A stretch of 64,000 bases of DNA. It comes from Arthrobacter sp. AZCC_0090. GTDB lineage: Bacteria > Actinomycetota > Actinomycetes > Actinomycetales > Micrococcaceae. A program made the translations under genes and the position numbers. Under the pieces are notes generated by a model. That model saw nothing but the letters and a program-made list of their open reading frames with translations, was not told where the DNA came from and searched no databases. Of the stretch, positions 52,809 through 61,200 are shown piece after piece. The DNA lies in contig NZ_JACHEE010000013.1 in the NCBI RefSeq assembly GCF_014207375.1, positions 1 to 64,000 of the forward strand. The letters run 5' to 3'. Position 1 is the stretch's first letter. Every line of letters starts with the position of its first letter.

Positions 52809-53951
52809 CTAGACGCCTTCCAGCACTTGGCTCGTAGCCCACGCGAGGTACTTGGCGGCGTTCGCGACGGCGTCTGCCGCGTCGGGCACTCCATCGCGAC
52901 GTTGGGCGACATCGAGTAACTGGGCCGCGGCCACCACGCCGTGGCCTGCGAGTTCCTCGGGCGTCACCAAGATCCTGCCGGCTACGACAATCACCGGAAT
53001 GCCCTGCACATGGGCCGAATCGGCCAGGGCGATGGGTGCCTTGCCGGTCAGCGACTGAGAATCCATGGAGCCTTCCCCGGTGATCACCAGATCCGCGCCC
53101 TCGAGTTGTTCGGGAAGCCCTGTCAGTCCCGCCACGAGGGCGAACCCGCCTTCAAGCGTCGCCCGGGTGAAGGCCAAGAACGACGCCGGGAATCCGCCAG
53201 CCGCCCCGGCGCCAGGCACGTTGACGTCCTGTCCGCCCGCTTCCCGCAGCAGGGATGCCCAGTTGCGCAGGCCGGCGTCGAGCAGCTCCACGGCATCTGC
53301 ATCCGCCCCCTTCTGCGCACCGAAAACGTGCGCTGCACCGTCGTCGCCAAAGAGCGGGTTCCGGACGTCGACGGCGATCCGGAACCGTACCGCGGTCAGC
53401 CGCGGATCCAGCCCGGAGACGTCGAGGGACACGACGTCGGCGAGCGAGCCTCCACCAAGCGGAACCACGTTCCCTGCAAAATCCAGGGGCTTGAGCCCGA
53501 GTGCGCGCAAGGCGCCGCTTCCGCCGTCGGACATTGCGGAGCCTCCCAGGCCGAGCACAATCTCTGTAGCTCCGGCGTCGAGGGCCGCGGCGATGAGTTG
53601 GCCGCAGCCATAGCTGTGGGCGCGCAAGGCGTTTTCCGGTGTCGGCTCCATGTGCGCCAACCCTGACGCTTGCGCTGTTTCAATCACTGCCGTGGCTCCG
53701 CCGAAGGCGTTTTGCCGGATGGCCCATGCGGCACCCACCGGCTTGAGAATCGGGCCGACGACGGCGTTGATCCGCTCCTCGTAGCCTGCCGCCACGGCCG
53801 CTTCCAGTGTTCCTTCGCCACCGTCGGCGATGGGAAACTGCGTCACCACGGCATCCGGATAGACACGCAATGCGCCCTCGGCCATGGCCGATGCAGCCTC
53901 GGCAGCGGTGAGGGAACCTTTGAACTTGTCCGGGGCAATCAGGATACGCAT
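52809..53951 (-). CDS. glycerate kinase
   Basis: The 380-residue GlxK/GarK-type kinase phosphorylates glycerate using ATP. It starts MRILIAPDKFKGSLTA and has PIADGGEGTLEA, the glycine-rich VLGLGGSAMSDGGSGALRALG near residue 130 (here in one continuous loop), and a late ADLVITGEGSMDSQSL. It serves glycerate/glyoxylate or serine-cycle metabolism. Single gene, with a DGPF/ECF pair divergent upstream. Confidence 0.93.
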   Translation of the reverse strand: MRILIAPDKFKGSLTAAEAASAMAEGALRVYPDAVVTQFPIADGGEGTLEAAVAAGYEERINAVVGPILKPVGAAWAIRQNAFGGATAVIETAQASGLAHMEPTPENALRAHSYGCGQLIAAALDAGATEIVLGLGGSAMSDGGSGALRALGLKPLDFAGNVVPLGGGSLADVVSLDVSGLDPRLTAVRFRIAVDVRNPLFGDDGAAHVFGAQKGADADAVELLDAGLRNWASLLREAGGQDVNVPGAGAAGGFPASFLAFTRATLEGGFALVAGLTGLPEQLEGADLVITGEGSMDSQSLTGKAPIALADSAHVQGIPVIVVAGRILVTPEELAGHGVVAAAQLLDVAQRRDGVPDAADAVANAAKYLAWATSQVLEGV

Positions 53952-54002
53952 GATCCCATCCTGCCAGCGGCGCTAAGCTTTTCGCAGATTCGTGCGTGGA
54001 GA

Positions 54003-54031
54003 TGTCGAAAACAGCACACGCCGTTCGTATA
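54003..54031 (+). promoter_or_regulatory. candidate ECF42-type promoter of the DGPF-sigma pair
   Basis: TGTCGA and CGTATA are 17 bp apart, about 50 bp upstream of the DGPF gene. ECF42 sigma factors are known to autoregulate from promoters with a TGTCGA -35. The match is by memory of that motif and needs testing. Confidence 0.5.
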
Positions 54032-54083
54032 GAGGGTGAGACGCAGGCAAGGTGCCGGCGCCACATCCCAAGGAGGACCAGCT

Positions 54084-54434
54084 ATGTCACGCTATCTGCT
54101 CAGCATCTACCAGCCCGACGGCCCCATCCCGGAACCCGAAATCCTGAACAAAGTCATGGCCGATCTTGACGTCCTGAACCAGGAAATGCGCGACGCCGGC
54201 GCCTGGGTTTTCACGGGCGGCCTGCACCCCGCCAGCACCGCGACAGTGGTGCGGGTGAACGACGGCGAAGTACTCACCACGGACGGGCCCTTCGCCGAGG
54301 CAAAGGAACACGTGGGAGGGCTGTGGGTCATCGAGGCTCCGGACCTGGACGTGGCGCTCGAGTGGGGACGCAAAGCCGCCCAAGCCACCACCTTGCCTAT
54401 CGAAGTCCGGCCCTTCGCGGGCTACCGGGAATAG
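54084..54434 (+). CDS. YCII-related (DGPF-domain) protein
   Basis: The 116-residue single domain has the signature LTTDGPFAEAKEHVGG and begins SRYLLSIYQPDG. It is the usual companion of ECF42 sigma factors, encoded directly upstream of them; its molecular role is not established. AAGGAGGACC gives a strong ribosome site. Only 7 bp separate it from the sigma gene. Confidence 0.92.
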   Translation: MSRYLLSIYQPDGPIPEPEILNKVMADLDVLNQEMRDAGAWVFTGGLHPASTATVVRVNDGEVLTTDGPFAEAKEHVGGLWVIEAPDLDVALEWGRKAAQATTLPIEVRPFAGYRE

Positions 54435-54441
54435 TTTCCCC

Positions 54442-55731
54442 ATGGTGCATATTTCGGAGATCGGACAAATATTCCGCGAAGAGTATGGACGCTCCGTGGC
54501 CGTCCTGGTCCGCGTTTTGGGCAGCATCGATGCCGCCGAAGACGCGGTCCAGGACGCCTTCACCGAGGCCGTGGCCCGATGGCCCGACGCCGGGTTGCCG
54601 CCAAGCCCCGCCGGCTGGATCATCATCACCGCCCGCAACCGCGGCATCGACCGGCTCCGCCGCGAGGCAACCGGCCGGGAGAAACTCGCCCAGTCCGCCC
54701 TGCTGAACGGTGATCTGCACGGCGAGCTGCATGGCGATCAAGCCGAAGCAATCGAGGTGGACACGGTGGAGGACAACCAGCTCCGGCTGATCTTTACGTG
54801 CTGCCACCCGGCCCTCAACCGGGCCGCACAAGTGGCACTGACACTCAAGCTCCTGGGTGGGCTCAGCACCGCCGAAATCGCCCACGCTTTCCTGGTCCCC
54901 GAGCCAACTATGGCCCAGCGCCTTGTTCGGGCGAAAGGAAAGATCCGCGACGCCCACATCCCCTACCGTGTGCCGAGCGGGGCCGAGCTGCCGGAGCGGT
55001 TGAAATCGGTGCTCGCCGTGGTCTACCTGGTCTTCAACGAGGGCTACGCCGCGAGTTCAGGGGCCGGGCTGGTGCGCGAAGACCTCTGCCGCGAGGCTAT
55101 ACGCCTCGGCCGGCTGATCATGGAACTCATGCCTGACGAGCCCGAGGCCAAGGGGCTCTTGGCCCTCATGCTTCTCCTCGATTCCCGCCGTGCCGCCCGG
55201 ACAACTCCCGACGGCGGCCTAGTACTGCTCGCGGACCAGGACCGCAGCCTCTGGAACAAGGATCTAATTGCCGAAGGGCAACTGTTGGTGCGGCAGTGCT
55301 TGAAGCGGAACCAGCCAGGTCCTTACCAATTGCAGGCAGCCATCAATGCCGTGCACAGCAGCGCTTCAAAGCCCGCGGACACCGATTGGCGGCAAATCCT
55401 GGCGCTTTACGGGCAACTCCTGGCCTTGGAGCCGACGCCGGTGGTTGCCTTGAACCGGGCCGTTGCCCTCGCGGAGGTGGAAGGACCCGCCGCGGGGCTC
55501 GCCGCCGTCGAACTCCTTGAACTAGGCAACTACTATTTGTTCCACGCCGTGAGGGCGGACCTGCTCCGCCGGCTCGGCCGCAACGACGAAGCGATTGCCG
55601 CCTACCGCGCTGCGCAAGAGCGCACCGGGAACGACGCCGAGCGGGCTTTCCTGGACGCGCGGACCCAGGCGCTCACCACCATCCCCCGCGGTCCTGCAAC
55701 ACCGACTTCAGACGGTCCGCACGGTCGGTGA
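54442..55731 (+). CDS. ECF42-type RNA polymerase sigma factor
   Basis: This 429-residue ECF factor has sigma region 2 (RVLGSIDAAEDAVQDAFTEAVARWP split by helices) and region 4 (LGGLSTAEIAHAFLVPEPTMAQRLVRAK). A long C-terminal TPR-like extension follows from about residue 185 (NEGYAASSG, LYGQLLALEPTPVVALNRAVA). That extension and the DGPF neighbour define the ECF42 group. No anti-sigma gene is present, so control is thought to lie in the extension. Its 3' end overlaps the convergent GDPD gene by 59 bp. Confidence 0.93.
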   Translation: MVHISEIGQIFREEYGRSVAVLVRVLGSIDAAEDAVQDAFTEAVARWPDAGLPPSPAGWIIITARNRGIDRLRREATGREKLAQSALLNGDLHGELHGDQAEAIEVDTVEDNQLRLIFTCCHPALNRAAQVALTLKLLGGLSTAEIAHAFLVPEPTMAQRLVRAKGKIRDAHIPYRVPSGAELPERLKSVLAVVYLVFNEGYAASSGAGLVREDLCREAIRLGRLIMELMPDEPEAKGLLALMLLLDSRRAARTTPDGGLVLLADQDRSLWNKDLIAEGQLLVRQCLKRNQPGPYQLQAAINAVHSSASKPADTDWRQILALYGQLLALEPTPVVALNRAVALAEVEGPAAGLAAVELLELGNYYLFHAVRADLLRRLGRNDEAIAAYRAAQERTGNDAERAFLDARTQALTTIPRGPATPTSDGPHGR

Positions 55732-56458
55732 CGATCCCGTCCACGCCCATATCCAGCAGCCTGGCCATCTCTGCGGGGTCGTTGACCGTCCAGACGTGGA
55801 CCTGCAGCCCAAGCCGATGCGCCCGCCGCAGGAAACCGGGCGTCACTACCGTCAAGGGGCCGTAGCGGACGGGTACCTGGAGGGCATCGACGTCGTGCAG
55901 GATCTTCCGTAGCCATCCTTCCGGAAGAAGCGGTCCCAGAAGGGTAAAGGCGGCGTTGCACACGATGCCCGCCGAAGATGCCGTTCGACGGCGGAGCAAC
56001 CGCAGGACTGCGCGACGCCGGCGATCGGAAAAACTCGCGATCAACACCCGATCATGCGCGTCCAGCCGTTCAATGACTCCGGCGAGGGCCTTGACGGTAT
56101 GCCAATCCTTGACGTCGACGTTCAGCCGCGTCTCGGGGAATGCGGCCAGGATGTCCGCCAAGAGGGGAATTGCTTCGCGGCCGCCGATCCGAGCCTTGGC
56201 AACCTCGGCCGCGCTGAGGCTGGAGATCTGGCCGTGGCTGTCCGTGACGCGGTCCAGAGTCTCGTCGTGGAAAAGGAGAACCACGCCATCAGCAGTGGTG
56301 CGGGCATCGGTTTCAAGATGCGTGAAGCCAAGCCCAAGCGCGGCACTGAAGGCCGCCGCCGAGTTCTCGAGTCCGTCCGGCGAAAACCCGCGGTGTGCGA
56401 AGGCGAGCGGTGCGTTTTGTCCGTCGGGGCGGCTAAAGAAGGGCAGGTTCAGGCTCAC
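55673..56458 (-). CDS. glycerophosphodiester phosphodiesterase
   Basis: The 261-residue GDPD-fold enzyme releases glycerol-3-phosphate from deacylated phospholipids. Motifs: FAHRGFSPDGLENS with the catalytic His near residue 22, HLETDARTTADGVVLLFHD with the second His, and the late VHVWTVNDP. GTG start. No signal peptide, so cytoplasmic action. The overlap with the sigma gene means the last ~20 residues (RSVLQDRGGWW side) share DNA with the sigma factor's tail. Confidence 0.92.
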   Translation of the reverse strand: MSLNLPFFSRPDGQNAPLAFAHRGFSPDGLENSAAAFSAALGLGFTHLETDARTTADGVVLLFHDETLDRVTDSHGQISSLSAAEVAKARIGGREAIPLLADILAAFPETRLNVDVKDWHTVKALAGVIERLDAHDRVLIASFSDRRRRAVLRLLRRRTASSAGIVCNAAFTLLGPLLPEGWLRKILHDVDALQVPVRYGPLTVVTPGFLRRAHRLGLQVHVWTVNDPAEMARLLDMGVDGIVTDRADRLKSVLQDRGGWW

Positions 56459-56526
56459 ACGGGTAGCGTAACCCGCGGCGAGGCGACCCGCGGTAGCGTG
56501 GCCAGGCCGTGCGGCCAGCGAATGCC

Positions 56527-56775
56527 TCAGGATTCCTGCGGCACGATCTCCACGCCGTCGCCGCAGTGCACCAGCGTGCGTCCGCGGCCGCCGTCGAGGT
56601 TTACCCAGACCACACTATGGTCACTCGAAATGGCGTCCACCTGGCCGGGGTTCTCAAACCCCGCCGCGAGCTTGACGCGCACGCGATCTCCGCGGCGCAA
56701 CTGCTTCCAATGTTCGGCCGGCACTGCCCGGCGAACCGGGGCCTCGGGCCACCCGGTCGTCTTCCTCTTTGCCAT
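56527..56775 (-). CDS. small basic protein of unknown function (SH3/KOW-like beta barrel?)
   Basis: This 82-residue protein, MAKRKTTGWPEAPVRRAVP onward, contains a strand pattern GDRVRVKLAAGF, then HSVVWVNLDGGRGRTLV and VEIVPQ. That suggests a small beta barrel such as an SH3-like fold. GGGGAC before the ATG supports expression. No family name can be given. Upstream lies the 27-bp inverted repeat. Confidence 0.65.
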   Translation of the reverse strand: MAKRKTTGWPEAPVRRAVPAEHWKQLRRGDRVRVKLAAGFENPGQVDAISSDHSVVWVNLDGGRGRTLVHCGDGVEIVPQES

Positions 56776-56868
56776 CTTGTCCCCATATTTGTTCGGTATC
56801 GAATGGCAAAAGACTATGGGGGCAAGTTGAACGGCAGTTGGACTGAATCTGTGTAATACGTGAGCGGA

Positions 56869-56934
56869 CCCAACTGACTCGCAGTTGTTGTCGTTTTGGC
56901 AGCTCATAACGACAACAAATGCGAGTCAGTTGGG
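56869..56934. repeat. 27-bp inverted repeat (REP-like hairpin)
   Basis: Arms of 27 bases (beginning CCCAACTGACTCGCA) are complementary with one mismatch and enclose a 12-base loop. The arms read into GTTGTTGTCGTT. It lies between hxlA and the small barrel gene, with no T-run to qualify as a terminator. Its long conserved arms suggest a dispersed genomic element. Confidence 0.8.
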
Positions 56935-56960
56935 CCCGGCCCGGCTGAAAAAAGGGGGTA

Positions 56961-57584
56961 CTAGATGATCGCTGCGCGGAGTTGCTTCGCGGCGAGCGCG
57001 GGGTCGTCTGCGCCGTAGATGGAACCGCCGACGACGGCGACATCCGCTCCGGCTCGCTGGACGGCTCCGATGGTGGACAGGTTCACACCACCAGCCACGG
57101 AGAACGGTACCCGGGCTTCCTCGCCGGCGCTCAACAGGACGTCCAGGTTGTAGCCCGGCTTTGCCTGCTCGTCGAGGCCAGCGTGGAACTCGATGAACTT
57201 GGCACCAAGGGCCCTGGCTTCCTTGGCGCGGGTGACCTTGTCCCCGACGCCGATCAGGTCCACCACGATGCCCTTGTTGTGTGCCTTGGCCGCCTTGACC
57301 GCACCGGCGATCGTGGAATCGTCTGCGCCGCCGAGTACGGAGACGAGGTCGGCTCCAGCCTTGAAGGCGATATCGGCTTCGAGTTCGCCAGCGTCCATGG
57401 TCTTGAGGTCTGCGAACACGATCTTGTCCGGGTGGGCCTTCTTGATGGCGGTCACGGCGGACAGGCCTTCGCTTTTCACGAGGGGGGTGCCGAGTTCGAT
57501 GATGTCCACGTATTCGGACACCTTGCCCGCGATCTCAAGGGCAGCTTCGGTGGTGAGGACGTCGATGGCGACTTGCAGCTTCAT
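56961..57584 (-). CDS. hxlA: 3-hexulose-6-phosphate synthase
   Basis: HPS (207 residues) adds formaldehyde to ribulose-5-phosphate in the ribulose-monophosphate pathway. The OMP-decarboxylase-like barrel has LQVAIDVLT, VDIIELGTPLVKSEG, the catalytic KIVFADLKTMDAGELEA and VAGGVNLSTIGAV, VVGGSIYGADDP for phosphate binding. It follows hxlB by 63 bp on the same strand. The pair detoxifies and assimilates formaldehyde or supplies pentoses. Confidence 0.93.
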   Translation of the reverse strand: MKLQVAIDVLTTEAALEIAGKVSEYVDIIELGTPLVKSEGLSAVTAIKKAHPDKIVFADLKTMDAGELEADIAFKAGADLVSVLGGADDSTIAGAVKAAKAHNKGIVVDLIGVGDKVTRAKEARALGAKFIEFHAGLDEQAKPGYNLDVLLSAGEEARVPFSVAGGVNLSTIGAVQRAGADVAVVGGSIYGADDPALAAKQLRAAII

Positions 57585-57647
57585 GGGGAATCTCTTTTCG
57601 TCTTTTGTTGAGTGGTTGTTGTGGTGTTGGTGCGGTGGAACCAGGTG

Positions 57648-58301
57648 CTATTCGAGGTTGGCGTGGCGGAGCCACAGTTCCTCGGCCGGGGTTGCGTCGT
57701 TGTCCCACAAAGCCTGGAAGACCGCTTCTGTGGCGAGGAAGAGCACCTGCTCGAACAGGCTGCCGGAGTACTGACGGGACACTGTTGATCCGTGGTCGGT
57801 CTTCTGCGCAGCGGGAATGATGACGACGACGTCGGCCAGTTCCGCGAGCGGGGACGTTGCGTTCGTGGTGTAGGCCGCGATCCTGGCGCCGGCTTTTGAG
57901 GCTGTCTCGGCGGCCCGCACGACGCCGGAGGTCGTCCCGGAGCCCGAGGCAAGCAGCAGGAGGTCGCCCGAGCGGATTGCCGGCGTCGTGGTGTCCCCCG
58001 CGATGTGGACGTCGAAACCGAGGTGCATCAGCCGCATCGCAGCCATCCTCAGGACAAGGCCGCTTCGGCCAGCTCCTGCGACAAAGATCCGGCCGGTGGC
58101 CGAGTTCCCCGCGGACTGGACTTCCTTGGCCAGGCGGGACAGCTGCAGCAAATCTACTTCAGCGGCCGTCTCCGCGATTTCGCTACCCACGAGGGCCAGG
58201 CTGAGGTCGATGTCCTGGCTTAGGTCGACGTCCTGGGCGCCGCAAGCGAGGATGCGATTTTCGTCCGATGCGGCGTGGACAGCCTCTGCGGTGGTGGTCA
58301 T
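57648..58301 (-). CDS. hxlB: 6-phospho-3-hexuloisomerase
   Basis: PHI (217 residues) isomerises hexulose-6-phosphate to fructose-6-phosphate, the second RuMP step. SIS-domain motifs: RIFVAGAGRSGLVLRMAAMR, DTTTPAIRSGDLLLLASGSG and the catalytic-region DHGSTVSRQYSGSLFEQV. AGGAGGT gives a strong ribosome site. It is the first gene of the pair and faces the regulator gene across a 139-bp gap. Confidence 0.92.
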   Translation of the reverse strand: MTTTAEAVHAASDENRILACGAQDVDLSQDIDLSLALVGSEIAETAAEVDLLQLSRLAKEVQSAGNSATGRIFVAGAGRSGLVLRMAAMRLMHLGFDVHIAGDTTTPAIRSGDLLLLASGSGTTSGVVRAAETASKAGARIAAYTTNATSPLAELADVVVIIPAAQKTDHGSTVSRQYSGSLFEQVLFLATEAVFQALWDNDATPAEELWLRHANLE

Positions 58302-58337
58302 GCGTTACCTCCTGCTCAGTTGAATGCTCCGTTTGAA

Positions 58338-58399
58338 TCAATCGTTCAGGATTGAACGGATAGGCAGAACGATGAGGATGGACAGTCCTAACTATCCAT
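58338..58399. promoter_or_regulatory. two dyads between hxlB and its divergent regulator
   Basis: TCAATC-N6-GATTGA (58338-58355) lies near hxlB, and ATGGA-N12-TCCAT (58378-58399) lies nearer to the regulator gene. Either could bind the LuxR-type dimer. Both arms are exact. Confidence 0.4.
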
Positions 58400-58440
58400 T
58401 CGGGTAGTAGGCGCGGAACGGAAGCCGCTAAAGTGGCGGG

Positions 58441-59715
58441 ATGACTCCAAACACGTGGACCCTCTTGGAGGCGGTGGCCGCACTAGCGAACGCCCCGTTG
58501 ATGAGTATCGCCGAACGCCTTCGTGAAGCAGTGTCGCCCTATGTGGGCAGTAGCGCGTTGATCATTTTCACTGAGGACTGCACTGGTCGGCCCCAGAAGA
58601 AGGCCGGGGCGGAGGGGATCATCAGCCGCGTCTCCATTCCTGAACTGGACCAGTTGCGCTCCCATATCGCGGAAGGCGAGGCCTGGCAGGGAGAAGCGAC
58701 CATCGCCGGAGGGCTGCGGCCCGTTCTTGCATTGACGTCCCAGACCAATGCGCTGCTGACCCTCACTGCGCCGGTCCTGGCCGAAGAGCCCTTGGAGCGT
58801 GAATCAGCGCTGCGGATGCTCGACTACCTGTGGCAACTGACAGCCCGGCGCATCCAAGAGAAGGTGGCGGACGCGCCGCCGTCGTACCTCTTGGAATCCC
58901 GGGCGGCATCCGCCGAGCGGCTCCGAGTCACGGCCGAACTCGTGGACAAGCATTCCACCACCCTTGAGACGATGTTGGCGGCGCTGCGATCAGGCTCCCT
59001 CGACGACGCCGCGGCGCGCAAGGCCGTCACGGACCTTGCCGCCACCTCCCTCGTGAATTTGCGGACGTTGAGCGACCGCACATCGGATCTCGTGGAAGAG
59101 CCCGTGGCTACCGCGTTTGAAAGGCTGCGGGAGGACCTGCGGCCACTCACGCACTTCAGCGGGCTCGACATCCAGTTCATCGAGCCACCGATCAACGGCC
59201 GCGCCTTGCCCGGCGAGGTAGCCCATGCTGCCCGGGCGATCGTGCGGGGCCTGGTACTCGCCATCGTGGAGCAGCCTGAGGTCAAGCGTGTGCGCGTGCA
59301 GTGGGACTGCGACGGCGTGAACCTCCTCATCAATGTGCGCGACGACGGCCTGGGCGAACTGACTGCGGATTCGCCCAACATTGCGCGGCTCAACAGCCGG
59401 GTGGCGGCACTGGACGGCCGCATGAACATCGAGGTCATGGCCGGCTGGGGAGCGGATGTGCAGGTGGTCCTGCCGCTGGACCCACCATCGGCCCCCGTCG
59501 GCGACATCGGCGGATGGGGCCTGGCGGAGCGCGAAATGGAAGTCCTTCAGCTGTTGGCCGCCGGGCAGCGGAACAGGGCCATTTCCGCCAAGCTGCACAT
59601 CAGCGAAAACACGGTTAAATTCCATGTCAGGAATATCTTCAGGAAACTCGGCGTGGGTTCACGAACTGAGGCCATTGCCTTGGCACACAGCCACGGGCTG
59701 CGGACGCCGGGCTAG
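58441..59715 (+). CDS. hybrid regulator: GAF-like/kinase-like core with C-terminal LuxR HTH
   Basis: The protein has 424 residues. The N-terminal ~145 look like a sensory domain. Residues ~160-235 resemble a NarX-type dimerisation helix pair (RVTAELVDKHSTTLETMLAAL, one residue break), but without the phospho-His. Residues ~255-345 follow the HATPase_c pattern with the G-box VRDDGLGE but no N-box asparagine. The NarL/LuxR HTH is LAEREMEVLQLLAAGQ and ENTVKFHVRNIFRKLGVGSR at the end. Divergent from hxlBA, it probably controls formaldehyde fixation. A kinase and its response regulator seem merged in one chain. Confidence 0.82.
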   Translation: MTPNTWTLLEAVAALANAPLMSIAERLREAVSPYVGSSALIIFTEDCTGRPQKKAGAEGIISRVSIPELDQLRSHIAEGEAWQGEATIAGGLRPVLALTSQTNALLTLTAPVLAEEPLERESALRMLDYLWQLTARRIQEKVADAPPSYLLESRAASAERLRVTAELVDKHSTTLETMLAALRSGSLDDAAARKAVTDLAATSLVNLRTLSDRTSDLVEEPVATAFERLREDLRPLTHFSGLDIQFIEPPINGRALPGEVAHAARAIVRGLVLAIVEQPEVKRVRVQWDCDGVNLLINVRDDGLGELTADSPNIARLNSRVAALDGRMNIEVMAGWGADVQVVLPLDPPSAPVGDIGGWGLAEREMEVLQLLAAGQRNRAISAKLHISENTVKFHVRNIFRKLGVGSRTEAIALAHSHGLRTPG

Positions 59716-59745
59716 CGGCCGGTGCGCGCCCCGGTACAGGGCTGG

Positions 59746-60636
59746 CTAGTCCCCACCGCCACCCTCGCCTCGCAAGTCCCCGTCGGCGGCGGGGCCCCAC
59801 GGCCAGGGAACCCTGGCGGCGTGGGCCCCCGGCAGGGAAGCGAGCTTCGCCTCGAGAATCTGGGCCACGCCGTCGTCGTCGAAATGCGGTGCTTGCTGAC
59901 CCGCGGCGCTGATGGCCTCTGGGTGGCCGCTGGCCATCGCGTAACCGTCGCCGGCCCAGCGCAGCATCTCGACGTCATTGGGCATGTCACCGAAAGCCAC
60001 CACATCCGCGGCCTCGACGCCCCTGGACGCCGCATATTCAGCCAGCGTGACGGCCTTGTTGATTCCGGGAGCGGACATCTCCAGGAGGGCGGTCCGCGGT
60101 GCTGAGTGCGTGGTCTCCACGAGATGCGCGACGGCGGGCTGTACCTCTGCCAGGAAATCATCCGGGGTGCCGGTGCGGGTCACGGCAAGGAACTTCACGA
60201 CGGCGTCATCCGCGGTGAGCGTCTCATCCAGCCGCGCGGGGGTGAACTCGGCCAGGAGCTCACTGGTTTCGTTCTCGATGAAACCAGGCTCAAGGTGGAA
60301 TCCGGTGAGGGTTTCGGCCGCGAACAAGGCGTCGGGGCGGAGCTGCTTGATAATCCTGCGGGCCTCCAGCACGGACTCGATGCTCAATGCATTGGCGGAA
60401 ATCAGCTTGTCAGCCTCAAGATCCCACACCACGGCTCCGTTGGAACAAATGACGGTGCCGGTGTGCCCGATCTGCTCGCGTAACGGGTAGAGCCAGCGTG
60501 GCGGCCGACCCGTCACGAACACCACCTCGACGCCCGCGTCACGGCAGGCATGGAAAGCGCGGATAGTGCGGCTGCTGATCTTGCCGTCATGGCCAAGGAT
60601 GGTGCCATCGATGTCACTTGCTACGAGCCGCATCAT
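59746..60636 (-). CDS. HAD-superfamily phosphatase, Cof-like
   Basis: This 296-residue hydrolase has motif I LVASDIDGTILGHDG, motif II VFVTGRPP, GINKAVTLAEYA with the lysine, and VVAFGDMPNDVEMLRWAG. A Cof-type cap lies between. The C-terminal ~20 residues after PGAHAARVPW are low-complexity. Two adjacent ATGs make the exact start ambiguous by one codon. Likely sugar-phosphate or nucleotide phosphatase; substrate unknown. Confidence 0.88.
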   Translation of the reverse strand: MMRLVASDIDGTILGHDGKISSRTIRAFHACRDAGVEVVFVTGRPPRWLYPLREQIGHTGTVICSNGAVVWDLEADKLISANALSIESVLEARRIIKQLRPDALFAAETLTGFHLEPGFIENETSELLAEFTPARLDETLTADDAVVKFLAVTRTGTPDDFLAEVQPAVAHLVETTHSAPRTALLEMSAPGINKAVTLAEYAASRGVEAADVVAFGDMPNDVEMLRWAGDGYAMASGHPEAISAAGQQAPHFDDDGVAQILEAKLASLPGAHAARVPWPWGPAADGDLRGEGGGGD

Positions 60637-60675
60637 GTCAGTCTAGTGGGGCCGGCCGCGGAGGGCGGCTACGAG

Positions 60676-61200
60676 CTACCGGCGCTCGAAATGGCCCGTG
60701 ATGACGGCCCGGGCCAGGGTGTGTGGCACCAGCTTACGGACAAGCGCACCCGTGGAGGCACCGGCGTCGAGACCCAGTTCTTCGACGTCAACGGCATGCA
60801 CGGCCACGATGTACCGGTGCGGTCCATGTCCTGGCGGAGGGGCGGCCCCCAGATAACCGGGGAACCCGGCGTCGTTTTTCAACTGGAAAGCGCCGGGCGG
60901 CAAGTGCGAACCACCTTGAACCCCGGCGCCGGCCGGCAAGGAGCTCACACCGGCAGGGATGTTGATGACGGCCCAGTGCCAGTAGCCATCGGCCTTCGGG
61001 GCATCGGGATCGAAAACCGTGACGACGTAACCCTTGGTTCCCGCCGGGGCTCCGTCCCAGCTCAAGTGTGGCGACTCGTCTTTGCCTCCGGCCACGCCGA
61101 AGCGCTTGCTGGTCTGTGCCGGTTTGAGCGCGTCACCGTCCTTGACCGATTCGCTGGTGAGATCAAAGGCCGGGACGCGGGGAAGGGCGGCGTAGCTCAT
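60676..61200 (-). CDS. YbhB/YbcL-type phosphatidylethanolamine-binding protein
   Basis: The 174-residue PEBP-fold protein has DESPHLSWDGAPAGTKGYVVTVFDPDAP split by a loop, YWHWAVINIPAGV and GPHRYIVAVHAVD, the residues lining the anion pocket. Function in bacteria is not firmly known; Raf-kinase inhibitor is a eukaryotic family label. It overlaps the kinase gene upstream by 4 bp, so the two are coupled. Confidence 0.9.
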   Translation of the reverse strand: MSYAALPRVPAFDLTSESVKDGDALKPAQTSKRFGVAGGKDESPHLSWDGAPAGTKGYVVTVFDPDAPKADGYWHWAVINIPAGVSSLPAGAGVQGGSHLPPGAFQLKNDAGFPGYLGAAPPPGHGPHRYIVAVHAVDVEELGLDAGASTGALVRKLVPHTLARAVITGHFERR

